Below, piece by piece: positions 29,075 through 37,215 of a stretch of DNA of 64,000 nt. The notes under the pieces are model-generated. The model saw only the letters and a program-made list of their open reading frames with translations. It had not been told where the DNA came from and made no database searches. This DNA is from Sinorhizobium alkalisoli (GTDB lineage Bacteria; Pseudomonadota; Alphaproteobacteria; Rhizobiales; Rhizobiaceae), in assembly GCF_008932245.1 (NCBI RefSeq), contig NZ_CP034909.1, forward strand, positions 558,001 to 622,000. The letters are read 5' to 3'. Each line of letters begins with the position of its first letter. Within the stretch, counting starts at the first letter, position 1. Both the position numbers and the translations under genes were made by a program.

Positions 29075-29845
29075 ATGTCATCGCTACCTTTGTTCTCTCG
29101 CCGCCGTTTTCTGCGCGGCTCCGGGCTCGCAATCGCCTCCGTCGGGCTTGCAGGCTGCACGTCCTCCATGAATACCGACCGTTTCCGCCAGCAAACGATG
29201 CCGGTCTTCCGCAATCCTGCGCTTGAGGAGCACTGGATCGAACCGGGGGCCGCGATTATCGAGGGGCCGGTGCCCACCGGCCTTCCGCCGCAGGATGCCT
29301 ATTATGCGGATGTCTACGCGGCAAAGGAGGATGGCGGCTTTCTGCTTCCAGCCGTGCCCTATCGCCAGATCGACCCGCGTTTCTATCGTCAGGAGGTCAA
29401 TGATCCCTTCGGCGAAGCCCCGGGCACGATCGTCGTCGACACGGCCGATCGCTATCTCTACCACGTCCAGCCGGGCGGCCGTGCCACGCGCTATGGGGTC
29501 GGTCTCGGCCGCGAGGGTTTCGCCTGGTCTGGGCGCGGTGTGATCCAGTGGAAACAGAGGTGGCCGAAATGGACGCCGCCGGAATCGATGATCGCCCGCC
29601 AGCCGGTGCTCGCAAAATATTCCGCCGACAAAGGCGGCATGCCGGGAGGGCTCGACAACCCGCTCGGGTCACGCGCGCTCTACATTTTCCAGAACGGCCA
29701 GGACACGCTTTACCGGGTGCACGGCACGCCGGAATGGCAATCGATCGGCAAGGCCGTTTCGTCCGGTTGCGTGCGCATGCTCAATCAGGACGTCATCGAT
29801 CTTTATGACCGGGTGCGCGGAAAGGCGCCGATCCTCGTCGTCTGA
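29075..29845 (+). CDS. L,D-transpeptidase lipoprotein (YkuD family)
   Basis: The 256-residue protein has a twin-arginine-like signal (SRRRFLRGSG) that also contains a lipobox, GLAGC, giving Cys28 as the lipid anchor. The C-terminal YkuD domain carries the catalytic motif with His216 (HGTPEW) and Cys232 (SSGCVRM), which cross-link peptidoglycan stem peptides or attach proteins to them. It should act in the periplasm. It ends 19 bases before the convergent ohrR gene. Confidence 0.9.
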   Translation: MSSLPLFSRRRFLRGSGLAIASVGLAGCTSSMNTDRFRQQTMPVFRNPALEEHWIEPGAAIIEGPVPTGLPPQDAYYADVYAAKEDGGFLLPAVPYRQIDPRFYRQEVNDPFGEAPGTIVVDTADRYLYHVQPGGRATRYGVGLGREGFAWSGRGVIQWKQRWPKWTPPESMIARQPVLAKYSADKGGMPGGLDNPLGSRALYIFQNGQDTLYRVHGTPEWQSIGKAVSSGCVRMLNQDVIDLYDRVRGKAPILVV

Positions 29846-29864
29846 TAGGCCGTCAAGGACGTCG

Positions 29865-30338
29865 TCAATCTTCGCTGCGTGTCTCGGCGAGACGCTGTGT
29901 CAATCGGTGCAGCGCCTCACGCAATTCGCCCACTTCCTCGAGGCTGCAGCCGGTCGCCTTGCCAATCTCCGCAAGGATGGTGAAGGCCTCGGTCTTCAAG
30001 GTTCGCCCGTTTTCAGTCAAGCCGACTATCACCTGGCGCTCGTCGGCGGGGTCGCGCAGGCGGCGGACATAGCCCGCCGCCTCCAACCGCTTCAGGAGCG
30101 GCGACAGCGTGCCCGAATCGAGACCTAGTTCCTCGCCGATCCGCTTTACCGTCATGGCGTCCTGTTGCCACAGCGCCAATAGGACGAGATATTGCGGATA
30201 GGTAAGGCCAAAGCGGTCGAGCAAAGGCTTATAGGCGCGATTGAAGGCGTGAGTGGCGGAATAGACGGCGAAGCAGAGCTGCTGGCCAAGCGCCAGCGCC
30301 TCATCGGGCAAAGCATCGGATTTGGCCGTTTTGGTCAT
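29865..30338 (-). CDS. ohrR: Organic-hydroperoxide-sensing MarR repressor
   Basis: OhrR represses ohr until its reactive cysteine is oxidised by organic peroxides. The 157-residue MarR protein has the expected amino-terminal Cys22 in QQLCFAVYSA and the winged helix (LTYPQYLVLLALW, TVKRIGEELGLDSGTLSPLLKRLE). The RDPADERQVIV wing is typical of OhrR. A second cysteine (TGCSLEE near residue 130) makes a two-Cys mechanism possible. It is divergent from ohr, with a long palindrome between them. Confidence 0.93.
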   Translation of the reverse strand: MTKTAKSDALPDEALALGQQLCFAVYSATHAFNRAYKPLLDRFGLTYPQYLVLLALWQQDAMTVKRIGEELGLDSGTLSPLLKRLEAAGYVRRLRDPADERQVIVGLTENGRTLKTEAFTILAEIGKATGCSLEEVGELREALHRLTQRLAETRSED

Positions 30339-30376
30339 GGTGGCATTGTCTCAAATTCGGCTGAGAAATGCAATTT

Positions 30377-30408
30377 GCAAAATTAATTTGCGTGCAATTG
30401 AATTTTGC
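30377..30408. promoter_or_regulatory. Probable OhrR operator between ohrR and ohr
   Basis: A 32-base imperfect palindrome. Eight-base arms GCAAAATT and AATTTTGC flank an AT-rich centre that is also largely symmetric. The AATTG-type core matches the style of known OhrR boxes. It lies 39 bases from the ohrR start and 44 bases from the ohr start. Confidence 0.8.
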
Positions 30409-30451
30409 GCTATCTAGATGTCATCGGTAACCAGACGAGAAGGAGAATGCA

Positions 30452-30874
30452 ATGCCCATCCTCTACCGCACCACCGCATCCGCTACCGGCGGCCGCTCCG
30501 GCCAGGCCAAGAGCGCCGACGGCGTCCTCGATGTCACCCTCACCGTGCCGAAGGAACTCGGCGGCGATGGGGCTCGCGGCACCAATCCGGAGCAACTTTT
30601 CGCTGCCGGCTACTCCGCCTGCTTCCTGGGTGCGCTGAAAGCCGTCGCCGGCAAAGAGAAGGTAAAGCTTTCCGAGGGCACGAAGGTCACGGGTACCGTC
30701 GGCATCGGCCCGCGCGAAGACGGCACGGGCTTCTTCATCGATGTGGCACTCGAAGTCTCTTCGCCCGATGTCGACAAGGCCGTTCTCGAGGATCTGGTCC
30801 AGAAGGCGCATATCGTTTGCCCCTACAGCCACGCGACGCGGGGCAATGTCGACGTGAAGCTGTCGGTGGCCTGA
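30452..30874 (+). CDS. ohr: Organic hydroperoxide resistance protein
   Basis: Ohr is a thiol peroxidase that reduces organic hydroperoxides. The 140-residue OsmC/Ohr protein has the two catalytic cysteines Cys57 ([12 protein letters not shown]) and Cys123 ([16 protein letters not shown]), and [10 protein letters not shown] at the active-site edge. It lies next to its repressor ohrR and is probably induced by fatty-acid or alkyl hydroperoxides. A hairpin follows the stop. Confidence 0.96.
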   Translation: MPILYRTTASATGGRSGQAKSADGVLDVTLTVPKELGGDGARGTNPEQLFAAGYSACFLGALKAVAGKEKVKLSEGTKVTGTVGIGPREDGTGFFIDVALEVSSPDVDKAVLEDLVQKAHIVCPYSHATRGNVDVKLSVA

Positions 30875-30934
30875 TCGCCATACAGCACCGTGCGTTCCTC
30901 GGCACATGCGAAGATGCGGCAGAGACCTGAACGC

Positions 30935-30961
30935 CGAAGCCCGCGATGTGATTGCGGGCTT
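30935..30961 (+). terminator. Hairpin after ohr, possible terminator
   Basis: GAAGCCCGC pairs perfectly with GCGGGCTTC around nine bases, between the convergent ohr and PhnA-like genes. There is no real T-run, so efficiency is uncertain; it may act on both strands. Confidence 0.5.
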
Positions 30962-30983
30962 CAGTTGGCAGTTCGATATCGTG

Positions 30984-31196
30984 TCAGGCCTTCTTGAGGA
31001 ACTCGGTGCGGAGCACTAGTCCCTTGATCTTTTCGACGCGGCATTCGACCTCGTCGGGATTGTCCGTGAGCCGGATGCCCTTCACCAGCGTGCCGCGCTT
31101 CAGCGTGGTGGAGGTCCCTTTCACCTTCAGGTCCTTGATCAGCGTAACATTGTCGCCATCCATCAGGATGGCGCCGTTCGAGTCCTTGACGTCCAT
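30984..31196 (-). CDS. PhnA/YjdM C-terminal-domain protein
   Basis: The 70-residue protein begins MDVKDSNGAILMDGDNVTLI and corresponds to the C-terminal domain of PhnA/YjdM (KDLKVKGTSTTLKRGTLVKGI, VEKIKGLVLRTEFLKK). The zinc-ribbon amino end of full-length YjdM is missing. The old phosphonate annotation of this family is not supported by biochemistry, and its role is unknown. AAGGATCGACG precedes the ATG at 31196. It converges with ohr. Confidence 0.85.
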   Translation of the reverse strand: MDVKDSNGAILMDGDNVTLIKDLKVKGTSTTLKRGTLVKGIRLTDNPDEVECRVEKIKGLVLRTEFLKKA

Positions 31197-31317
31197 CGTC
31201 GATCCTTTTCCGAGCACCGACGGTCCTTCGGCGACATTACCAAGGTCGAGGCCCACCGGCCTCCATAATCTGGAGGGAGGCACAGGCGCAAGCGCAATCG
31301 CGGTCGCTTGTCGGTTC

Positions 31318-32871
31318 CTATCGCTTCAGACTGCCCAGAATGCCGCGAACGATCGCCCGGCCGACCTGTGTGGCGACCGTGCGGGCGACCGATTTCAGCG
31401 CCGCTTCCACGATCGTTTCTCGCTGATAGCCGGAGGAGCGTGGCCGGGCGCGGCGGCCCGATGACGCCTCGTCCGTATCGTCGCCGAAACCGGGCAGGGT
31501 CCAGCGGCTGCGGCCGGAGGGCGCTTCGGCGGCCTGCTCTTCCGCCTGCCGCGCCGCCTCTGCTGCCTTGGCCGTCCGTTCGGCCAGGATCTCATAGGCC
31601 GATTCCCGGTCGAAATCCTCGTCATAGAGCCCGCGCACCGGGCTGACATTCAACGTGTTCTGCCGCTCGGCCTCCGTCAGCGGCCCGAGGCGCGAAGACG
31701 GCGGGCGGATCAGGGTCCGCTCGACCACCGACGGCGAACCCTTGCCTTCGAGCGTGGAGACCAGCGCTTCGCCGGTGCCAAGCGTGGTGATCACCGTGGC
31801 GCAGTCGAAGTCCGGATTGGGGCGAAACGTATCGGCCGCCGTCTTCACCGCCTTCTGTTCGCGCGGGGTGTAGGCGCGTAGCGCATGCTGCACGCGGTTG
31901 CCAAGCTGCGCGAGCACGGTTTCCGGCACGTCGAGCGGGTTCTGGGTGACGAAATAGACGCCGACGCCCTTTGAGCGGATCAGGCGAACCACCTGCTCGA
32001 CCCGTTCGACCAGCACCTTCGGCGCATCGTTGAAGAGCAGGTGCGCCTCGTCGAAGAAGAACACCAGCCGCGGCTTCTCCGGATCACCGATCTCCGGCAG
32101 TTCCTCGAACAGTTCGGAGAGCAGCCAGAGCAGGAATGTCGCGTAGAGCCGCGGATTCATCATCAGCTTGTCGGCGGCAAGCACCGAGATCGCGCCGCGC
32201 CCGTCATTGGTCGTGCGCATGATATCGGTGATCTTCAATGCTGGCTCGCCGAAGAAATGATCGGCGCCTTGCTGCTCCAGGATCAACAGTTCGCGCTGGA
32301 TCGAGCCCAGGGAGGACTTGGAGATGAAGCCGAACTGGTTCGAAAGTTCGCTGGCATTCTCGCCCATGTACTTGAGCAGCGCCTGCAGGTCTTTCAGATC
32401 GAGCAGCGGCAGACCGCCTTCATCGGCGATCTTGAAGGCGATGTTCAACACCCCTTCCTGCGCATCGGTGGCGTTCATCAGGCGCGATAGCAAGAGCGGC
32501 CCCATCTCCGACATTGTCGTGCGGACCCTATGGCCTTTCTCGCCGTAGAGATCCCAGAAGATTACCGGAAACTCCTGGAAGTCGTACGGGGAAAGGCCGA
32601 TCTGCTCGGCGCGCTTCAAAAGAAAGTCCTTCGGCTCGCCGATCGCACCGATCCCGGACAGATCACCCTTGACATCGGCACAGAAGACGGGAACGCCGGC
32701 ATTCGAGAAGCCCTCGGCAAGGATCTGTAGCGTCACGGTCTTGCCGGTGCCGGTCGCACCGGTGATCAGACCATGGCGATTGCCGAATTTTAGATCGAGA
32801 TACTCGCCCTTGTTGATCGAATCGTCCGGCTTGCGGCTGGTGCCGATATACAGCTTGCCTTCCTGCAGCAT
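31318..32871 (-). CDS. HerA-like ATPase (DUF853, YjgR family)
   Basis: The protein of about 517 residues has a Walker A motif GATGTGKT near residue 35 and a Walker B motif LVFFFDEAHLLF near residue 250. An arginine-finger region follows (VYFVTQNPLDVPETVLAQLGNR), as does the low-complexity tail common in the rhizobial YjgR group (rich in A, E, R). HerA-like ATPases translocate DNA or remodel protein-DNA complexes, but this subgroup has no proven function. The start at 32871 has GAGG upstream; an ATG seven codons earlier has none. Confidence 0.88.
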   Translation of the reverse strand: MLQEGKLYIGTSRKPDDSINKGEYLDLKFGNRHGLITGATGTGKTVTLQILAEGFSNAGVPVFCADVKGDLSGIGAIGEPKDFLLKRAEQIGLSPYDFQEFPVIFWDLYGEKGHRVRTTMSEMGPLLLSRLMNATDAQEGVLNIAFKIADEGGLPLLDLKDLQALLKYMGENASELSNQFGFISKSSLGSIQRELLILEQQGADHFFGEPALKITDIMRTTNDGRGAISVLAADKLMMNPRLYATFLLWLLSELFEELPEIGDPEKPRLVFFFDEAHLLFNDAPKVLVERVEQVVRLIRSKGVGVYFVTQNPLDVPETVLAQLGNRVQHALRAYTPREQKAVKTAADTFRPNPDFDCATVITTLGTGEALVSTLEGKGSPSVVERTLIRPPSSRLGPLTEAERQNTLNVSPVRGLYDEDFDRESAYEILAERTAKAAEAARQAEEQAAEAPSGRSRWTLPGFGDDTDEASSGRRARPRSSGYQRETIVEAALKSVARTVATQVGRAIVRGILGSLKR

Positions 32872-33118
32872 GGGAGCCTCATTTCCGTTCATCAATTTTG
32901 CCAATGGAAGCGGACATTTGCCGCCAATCGCCATCGAAATGTCGTCGGTTTTGTTATAGGAGGTGAGGCTCTGTCCGGCAACAAAACTTGCGCGGACTGA
33001 AAGACTTGCAGACGGGGCCTACGAGATCTTCGGATGCGGACCGGCCGTCCGGTGCTATTGTCATTTCGAAATCGATCATTTACCTTGACGTTCACGTCAA
33101 AAAACGGAGGAGATTTTC

Positions 33119-33508
33119 ATGAGCGAATTGGTCACGCGCGTGGCGGACAATGTCGGGATCGATCCCGCAACGGCCGAAAAGGCGGTTGGGATGATCCTCG
33201 GCTTTCTGCAGCGCGAAGCGGCGGACGGGCCGGTCGCCAGGATGATCGAGGCCATTCCCGGCGCGCCGGAACTGGTCGCGCAATATAGCGGAGAGGGCGG
33301 CAATGGCGGGCTGCTTGGCGGGCTGATGTCGGCAATGGGTGGTGGCGGCGTCATGGCGCTCGGCCAGCAGTTAATGAGCCAGGGACTTGGCATGGGCGAG
33401 ATCACGGCACTTGCGAAGGAGACCATCGCCTACGCCAAGGAAAAGGCGGGCGACGAAGTCGTCGACGAGGTCGTCGCCTCGGTGCCGGGTCTTAGCCAGT
33501 TCGTTTGA
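33119..33508 (+). CDS. Small conserved protein (DUF2267-like)
   Basis: The 129-residue product is helical with a glycine-rich centre (GGNGGLLGGLMSAMGGGG). It starts MSELVTRVADNVGIDPATAE and ends VPGLSQFV. The helix pattern resembles DUF2267/DUF937 proteins of unknown function. There is no signal peptide. A strong ribosome site (GGAGGAGA) precedes the ATG. It is divergent from the HerA-like gene and is followed by a RIME-like repeat. Confidence 0.75.
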   Translation: MSELVTRVADNVGIDPATAEKAVGMILGFLQREAADGPVARMIEAIPGAPELVAQYSGEGGNGGLLGGLMSAMGGGGVMALGQQLMSQGLGMGEITALAKETIAYAKEKAGDEVVDEVVASVPGLSQFV

Positions 33509-33529
33509 GGAAGTAATAATCTCTTCTGG

Positions 33530-33690
33530 CCCGCCGGCTCTCCCAAAAGAGGGGGGAACAGATGGGGCATCCATCTGCGTCGCCGCAGGGTGTTCCGCAT
33601 GCAAAGCGTTTTGCCGGACCGAAGTGGCCGGCCGCACATAATTCTCCCCCCTTGTGGGGGAGATGGCCGACAGACCACACGGGGTAGCGG
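33530..33690. repeat. RIME-like repeat region
   Basis: A GC-rich non-coding stretch between the DUF2267-like gene and the aldo/keto reductase gene. Characteristic pieces are AGAGGGGGGAACAG near the left edge and CTCCCCCCTTGTGGGGGAG near the right (33645-33663). They are arranged as inverted ends around a core, as in rhizobial intergenic mosaic elements. No ORF is plausible. Confidence 0.6.
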
Positions 33691-33705
33691 ATCGTTGCTT
33701 TCACC

Positions 33706-34533
33706 TCACACGTCCCACTCGGGAGCCAGTCCCGCCGGGTTGACGATGCGGCCATCCGGCTTTGCCAGTCCGCGGATCGCCGCCATCTCTTCCCGTGTTA
33801 GCGCGAAATCGAAGATCGCGAAATTTTCCTTGAGCCGCGCCTCCGTTGCCGTTTTCGAAAGGGCAATCACGTCCTGCTGCTGCACCAGCCACCGAAGCGC
33901 CACTTGCGCGGCTGTCTTGCCGTGACGGGCGCCGATCTCGGCCAGGTGCCGGTCCGAGGGTGTGCGGCCATTGGCCATGGCGTAATAGGCGGTGAGCGAA
34001 ATGCCGTGCCGACGGGCCGCGTGCAGTACCTTGCTCTGGTCGAGGTAGGGGTGGAACTCGACCTGATTGGTCGCGATCGGCGCCTCGCTCAGCCGCACTG
34101 CTTCCTCCATCTGCGCCGTGTTGAAGTTGCTGACGCCGATGTGGCGCACCTTGCCGGCTCTCAGCACGTCATTGAGGGCACCGAGCCGCTCCGCCATCGG
34201 CACATCGCTGCCCGGCCAGTGCAGGAGCAGGAGGTCCACGTAGTCGGTCCTGAGTTTCCTGAGGCTGTCGTCGACCGAGGCGATGAAGGCGTCATGCCGA
34301 TAATTGTCGACCCAGACCTTCGTCGTCAGAAAGATATCCGGCCGCGGAATGCCGGACATGTGCATGGCCTTCCCGACCTCGGCCTCGTTGCCGTAGATCT
34401 GCGCCGTGTCCACGTGGCGAAAGCCGATCTTCAGCGCTTGCGGCAGAATTCGAAGCACTTCCTCTCCGGACATGCGAAAGGTGCCGAAGCCGAGGGCGGG
34501 AATATTGGCGCCGTTGGAATTGACTGCATGCAT
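33706..34533 (-). CDS. Aldo/keto reductase
   Basis: The 275-residue protein is a TIM-barrel NADPH-dependent carbonyl reductase. It starts MHAVNSNGANIPALGFGTFR. The catalytic tetrad is visible as Asp and Tyr in HVDTAQIYGNE, Lys in DIFLTTKVW and His in DLLLLHWPG. It ends with the NADPH-binding region VIALSKTATEARLKENF. It resembles the 2,5-diketo-D-gluconate reductase group, but the substrate is unknown. Its start is about 78 bases downstream of the Tam stop on the same strand, so co-transcription is possible. Confidence 0.9.
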   Translation of the reverse strand: MHAVNSNGANIPALGFGTFRMSGEEVLRILPQALKIGFRHVDTAQIYGNEAEVGKAMHMSGIPRPDIFLTTKVWVDNYRHDAFIASVDDSLRKLRTDYVDLLLLHWPGSDVPMAERLGALNDVLRAGKVRHIGVSNFNTAQMEEAVRLSEAPIATNQVEFHPYLDQSKVLHAARRHGISLTAYYAMANGRTPSDRHLAEIGARHGKTAAQVALRWLVQQQDVIALSKTATEARLKENFAIFDFALTREEMAAIRGLAKPDGRIVNPAGLAPEWDV

Positions 34534-34610
34534 GGAGGGCTCCTCGAACGACGAAAGGGACACCCCTATACTTGTCGCCGCGTGACGAAGGTTCAAGCGG
34601 ATCCCGGACT

Positions 34611-35384
34611 TCAGCCGCCCTTCGTTGCGACGACGAAAAGGCGGGGGAAGCGCAACAGCACACGCCCGTCGGCCATCGCCGGATAGGCCTTGCGGATCTT
34701 CTCGGCATAGGCGGCGAGATATTCCGTTCGCCTTTCCGCCGGCAGCGCATCGAGATAGGGACGCAATCCCGTTCCCTTCACCCACTCGACTACGGCATTC
34801 GCATTGGCGAGTTGATGGTAATACACGGTATGCCAGACCTCGATCCGCGCCGCCTTGGCGGCAAGCTTCTCGACATAGGTCTTCGGCGCGGGAAGGGGAA
34901 CGCGCGCCATGATGCGGTCGCGGAACGTCTGTTCAAAAGCGCGCTCCTCGGCCGTCTCCTGCATCAGCGCATGGGATGGCTCGTCGAGATTGTCGGGCAT
35001 CTGGATCGCGAGCACGCCGCCGGGCGCGAGCGCCGTCAGGAGCCGCTCGAGAACGTCAATGTGTTTCGGCAGCCATTGGAACACCGCGTTTCCAAAGAAG
35101 AGCGCAGCCTTTGCCGGCGGTGCCCAGCCGGCGAGATCGACCTTTTCGAAGCGCAGATCCGGCAGGCGCTGACGGGCGGCGGCCAGCATGCCATCGTCAT
35201 TGTCGAGGCCGACGAGGTCGTTATCCGGAAAACGGGCGCGGATCAGTTCCGTCGAGTTCCCCGGTCCGCAGCCGAGATCGAAAGCCGTACCGGCAGGAAG
35301 GTTCGGCACCTGCGCCAGTAGGTCTCGTGCCGGCCGCGTCCTTTCCTCCTCGAACTTCACGTATTGCGCTGCCGACCACGTCAT
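34611..35384 (-). CDS. tam: Trans-aconitate 2-methyltransferase
   Basis: Tam methylates trans-aconitate, a spontaneous by-product of cis-aconitate that inhibits aconitase, using S-adenosylmethionine. The 257-residue protein starts MTWSAAQYVKFEEERTRPA. It has AdoMet motif I FDLGCGPGNST near residues 35-45, the acidic motif LVGLDNDDGML, and family segments NAVFQWLPKH and VLAIQMPDN. An ATG five codons upstream overlaps the haloacid dehalogenase stop, but AAGGGA sits correctly before 35384, so that start is preferred. The overlap implies coupling to the upstream gene. Confidence 0.92.
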   Translation of the reverse strand: MTWSAAQYVKFEEERTRPARDLLAQVPNLPAGTAFDLGCGPGNSTELIRARFPDNDLVGLDNDDGMLAAARQRLPDLRFEKVDLAGWAPPAKAALFFGNAVFQWLPKHIDVLERLLTALAPGGVLAIQMPDNLDEPSHALMQETAEERAFEQTFRDRIMARVPLPAPKTYVEKLAAKAARIEVWHTVYYHQLANANAVVEWVKGTGLRPYLDALPAERRTEYLAAYAEKIRKAYPAMADGRVLLRFPRLFVVATKGG

Positions 35385-35395
35385 CGCATGTCCCT

Positions 35396-36058
35396 TCATA
35401 TGCCGAACTGCAGGCTTTCGAGCGAGGGGAGGATGAGCGACGGCCCGTAGTCTCTGTATTCGTCCGGCATGTCGTGACGGTTTATCCAGACTGTGCGAAA
35501 GCCGAATTTGGTCGCGCCGGCCACGTCCCAGCGATTGGACGACTGGAAGGAGACCGCATTCGGATAGAGGCGGTACTGCGTCGTCACTATATCATAGACC
35601 GCAGGCGCCGTCTTGAAGGCCTTGACCACATCGACCGAGAATACGTCGTCGATCACGATGTCGAGCGCCGCGTTCTTGACGGCGGAGGCGAGCATCGCCG
35701 GCGATCCATTGGAGAGAATTGCAATGCGGGCGCCGCGCTCCTTCAATCCCCGTAGCACGGCCGGCACTTCCGGATAGCAGTCGAGTGTCCAATAGGCGTC
35801 GAGCAGTTTCTTCCTGAGCTTGGGATCGGCCGAGGGGAAGCGTTGGAACGCGAAATCCAGCGATTGTTCGGTCAATTGCCAGAAATCGACATACGCGCCC
35901 ATCAGCGCGCGCACCCAGGAATATTCAAGCTGCTTTGCACGCCAGAGCTCGGAAAAGGCTCGCCCGTCCGGACCGATTGCGTCGGCATGCCGGCGCACGG
36001 CCGCGTGCACGTCGAAGAGCGTGCCGTAGGCGTCAAAGACATAGGCCGCGTAGGACAT
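35396..36058 (-). CDS. (S)-2-haloacid dehalogenase, type II
   Basis: The 220-residue HAD-superfamily hydrolase starts MSYAAYVFDAYGTLFD, with nucleophile Asp9. It has ILSNGSPAML (motif II), and SSNRWDVAGATKFGF (motif IV) as in L-2-haloacid dehalogenases. It would hydrolyse 2-haloacids to hydroxyacids, although many chromosomal homologues have other or unknown substrates. A GGGAGAA site precedes the ATG. It overlaps the tam gene by four bases or ends 11 before it, depending on the tam start. Confidence 0.92.
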   Translation of the reverse strand: MSYAAYVFDAYGTLFDVHAAVRRHADAIGPDGRAFSELWRAKQLEYSWVRALMGAYVDFWQLTEQSLDFAFQRFPSADPKLRKKLLDAYWTLDCYPEVPAVLRGLKERGARIAILSNGSPAMLASAVKNAALDIVIDDVFSVDVVKAFKTAPAVYDIVTTQYRLYPNAVSFQSSNRWDVAGATKFGFRTVWINRHDMPDEYRDYGPSLILPSLESLQFGI

Positions 36059-36214
36059 AGAGTTCTCCCGTCATTCCCGCCTCGGCCGACGCTCCGCGAA
36101 CAGCCTTTCGGGCAGGTCGTGCGGCGAAAGGCGCGCCGCTTCTCCATTTGTTTTGGAGAGATCATGTCAAATTTTTGTGCGCCGCACAACGTGGCCGTGC
36201 CAGGTGACGATTTG

Positions 36215-36766
36215 TCAGCCTTTCCAGGTCTTTGCCGGAAAGCGAAGCGCCTGTCTGGCAAGCCTGCCTTTGAGCCCGAGCGCCGTATCGCAGAGGCCGA
36301 CCACCTGTCGGTTTGGTTTGGCCTCCGGGCGAAGCGCGTGCAACGCTGCGGCCGCCTGCTCGGGTGCCATGTAGCGCGCCAGGATGCCGAGCGTCAGCGC
36401 CGTCGAGCGCCCGATCCCTCTGAGGCAATGGATCAGAAGATGCGCATGCTCCGGCAGCCGGTCGATGAAGGCGAAGGTCGCCTCGATCGCCTCGGCGCGC
36501 GCGGCATCGGGCGCTTCGGGATCGACGGCATCGCCGAAATGAAGCTCCAGATGCCGCTCCGGCGGCAGTTCTATCATCGACAGAAGCCGGGTTGCCGGCG
36601 CTCGGGTCGAGATCAGATGCGTGGGCGCCCAAAGCGCCCGGTTATGCCGCGCCTCCGTCTGCGAAGCGACGATCACGCGCACCGGCCAGCCATTCGGATG
36701 CACCGGATTGCGGTCGAGAACGGGCCGGTAGAACTGGCCTTCGCAGGCCTGAGCCGCAAGCGCCAT
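36215..36766 (-). CDS. Tyrosine/dual-specificity phosphatase family protein
   Basis: The 183-residue cytosolic protein contains the phosphatase signature HCLRGIGRS with nucleophile Cys114, preceded by His113 and followed by Arg120. The P-loop lacks the extended motif of low-molecular-weight phosphatases. An Asp-containing ELHFGDAVDP segment about 40 residues upstream could supply the general acid. The longer frame adds 10 residues, but GAGGACCCGTC precedes the ATG at 36766. The substrate is unknown. Confidence 0.85.
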   Translation of the reverse strand: MALAAQACEGQFYRPVLDRNPVHPNGWPVRVIVASQTEARHNRALWAPTHLISTRAPATRLLSMIELPPERHLELHFGDAVDPEAPDAARAEAIEATFAFIDRLPEHAHLLIHCLRGIGRSTALTLGILARYMAPEQAAAALHALRPEAKPNRQVVGLCDTALGLKGRLARQALRFPAKTWKG

Positions 36767-36794
36767 GACGGGTCCTCGCTGATTCGTCGTCCTC

Positions 36795-36983
36795 ATGACG
36801 AGGATAGCAGCGCGGGGCTGGGTTCGGAATCCCTCGGTGGGGGCCAGAGGCTATTGCAAGCATTCCAAGCGGGGCCAGAAGGTCCGCCCGGCCGTTTCGA
36901 GCGTTCTCACCTCGCTTTACAGGATCGGACTCATCTCCACCGCCGACGGCGGCAAGACCTTCGCCTGGCGCCGGGCGGCGTGA
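36795..36983 (+). CDS. Possible small protein or gene fragment, 62 aa
   Basis: The frame starts MTRIAARGWVRNPSVGARGY and its last 35 codons have strong G/C third positions, as real genes here do, with a basic, helical composition. There is no ribosome site before the ATG, and the frame starts only 28 bases from the divergent phosphatase. It may be a fragment of a longer basic protein or a spurious frame. It runs up to the RIME-like repeat. Confidence 0.3.
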   Translation: MTRIAARGWVRNPSVGARGYCKHSKRGQKVRPAVSSVLTSLYRIGLISTADGGKTFAWRRAA

Positions 36984-37009
36984 TCCGAGCCCTTGCCACT
37001 CCCCGGCAA

Positions 37010-37167
37010 GACCCCTCCCCAATCCCTCCCCACAAGGGGGAGGGGCTTCGGTGCCCGCTGCTCCCGACTACCACTTTCTGAGCGCATGCCGCTTCGACCA
37101 ATAGAGGACCGCGAGGGCGCGGCAGGTTACGCCCCTCCCACCTGTGGGGAGGGGTTGGGGAGGGGTC
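37010..37167. repeat. RIME-like composite inverted-repeat element (158 bp)
   Basis: Two 37-base arms at 37010-37046 and 37131-37167 are near-perfect inverted copies. The left reads GACCCCTCCCCAATCCCTCC and the right ends GGGGTTGGGGAGGGGTC. They surround an 84-base core with no ORF. Arms can base-pair into a large hairpin. The left arm also has an internal palindrome around CCCCACAAGGGG. Confidence 0.8.
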
Positions 37168-37215
37168 TTCGAGCGGCCCTGTGGGACGAGGCAGTCGCGA
37201 CGCCCGCACCTCGCA

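Noticed and set aside
28759..29277. 172-codon minus-strand frame in the gap before the L,D-transpeptidase gene
   Set aside because: It overlaps the real gene antisense and has no start signal.
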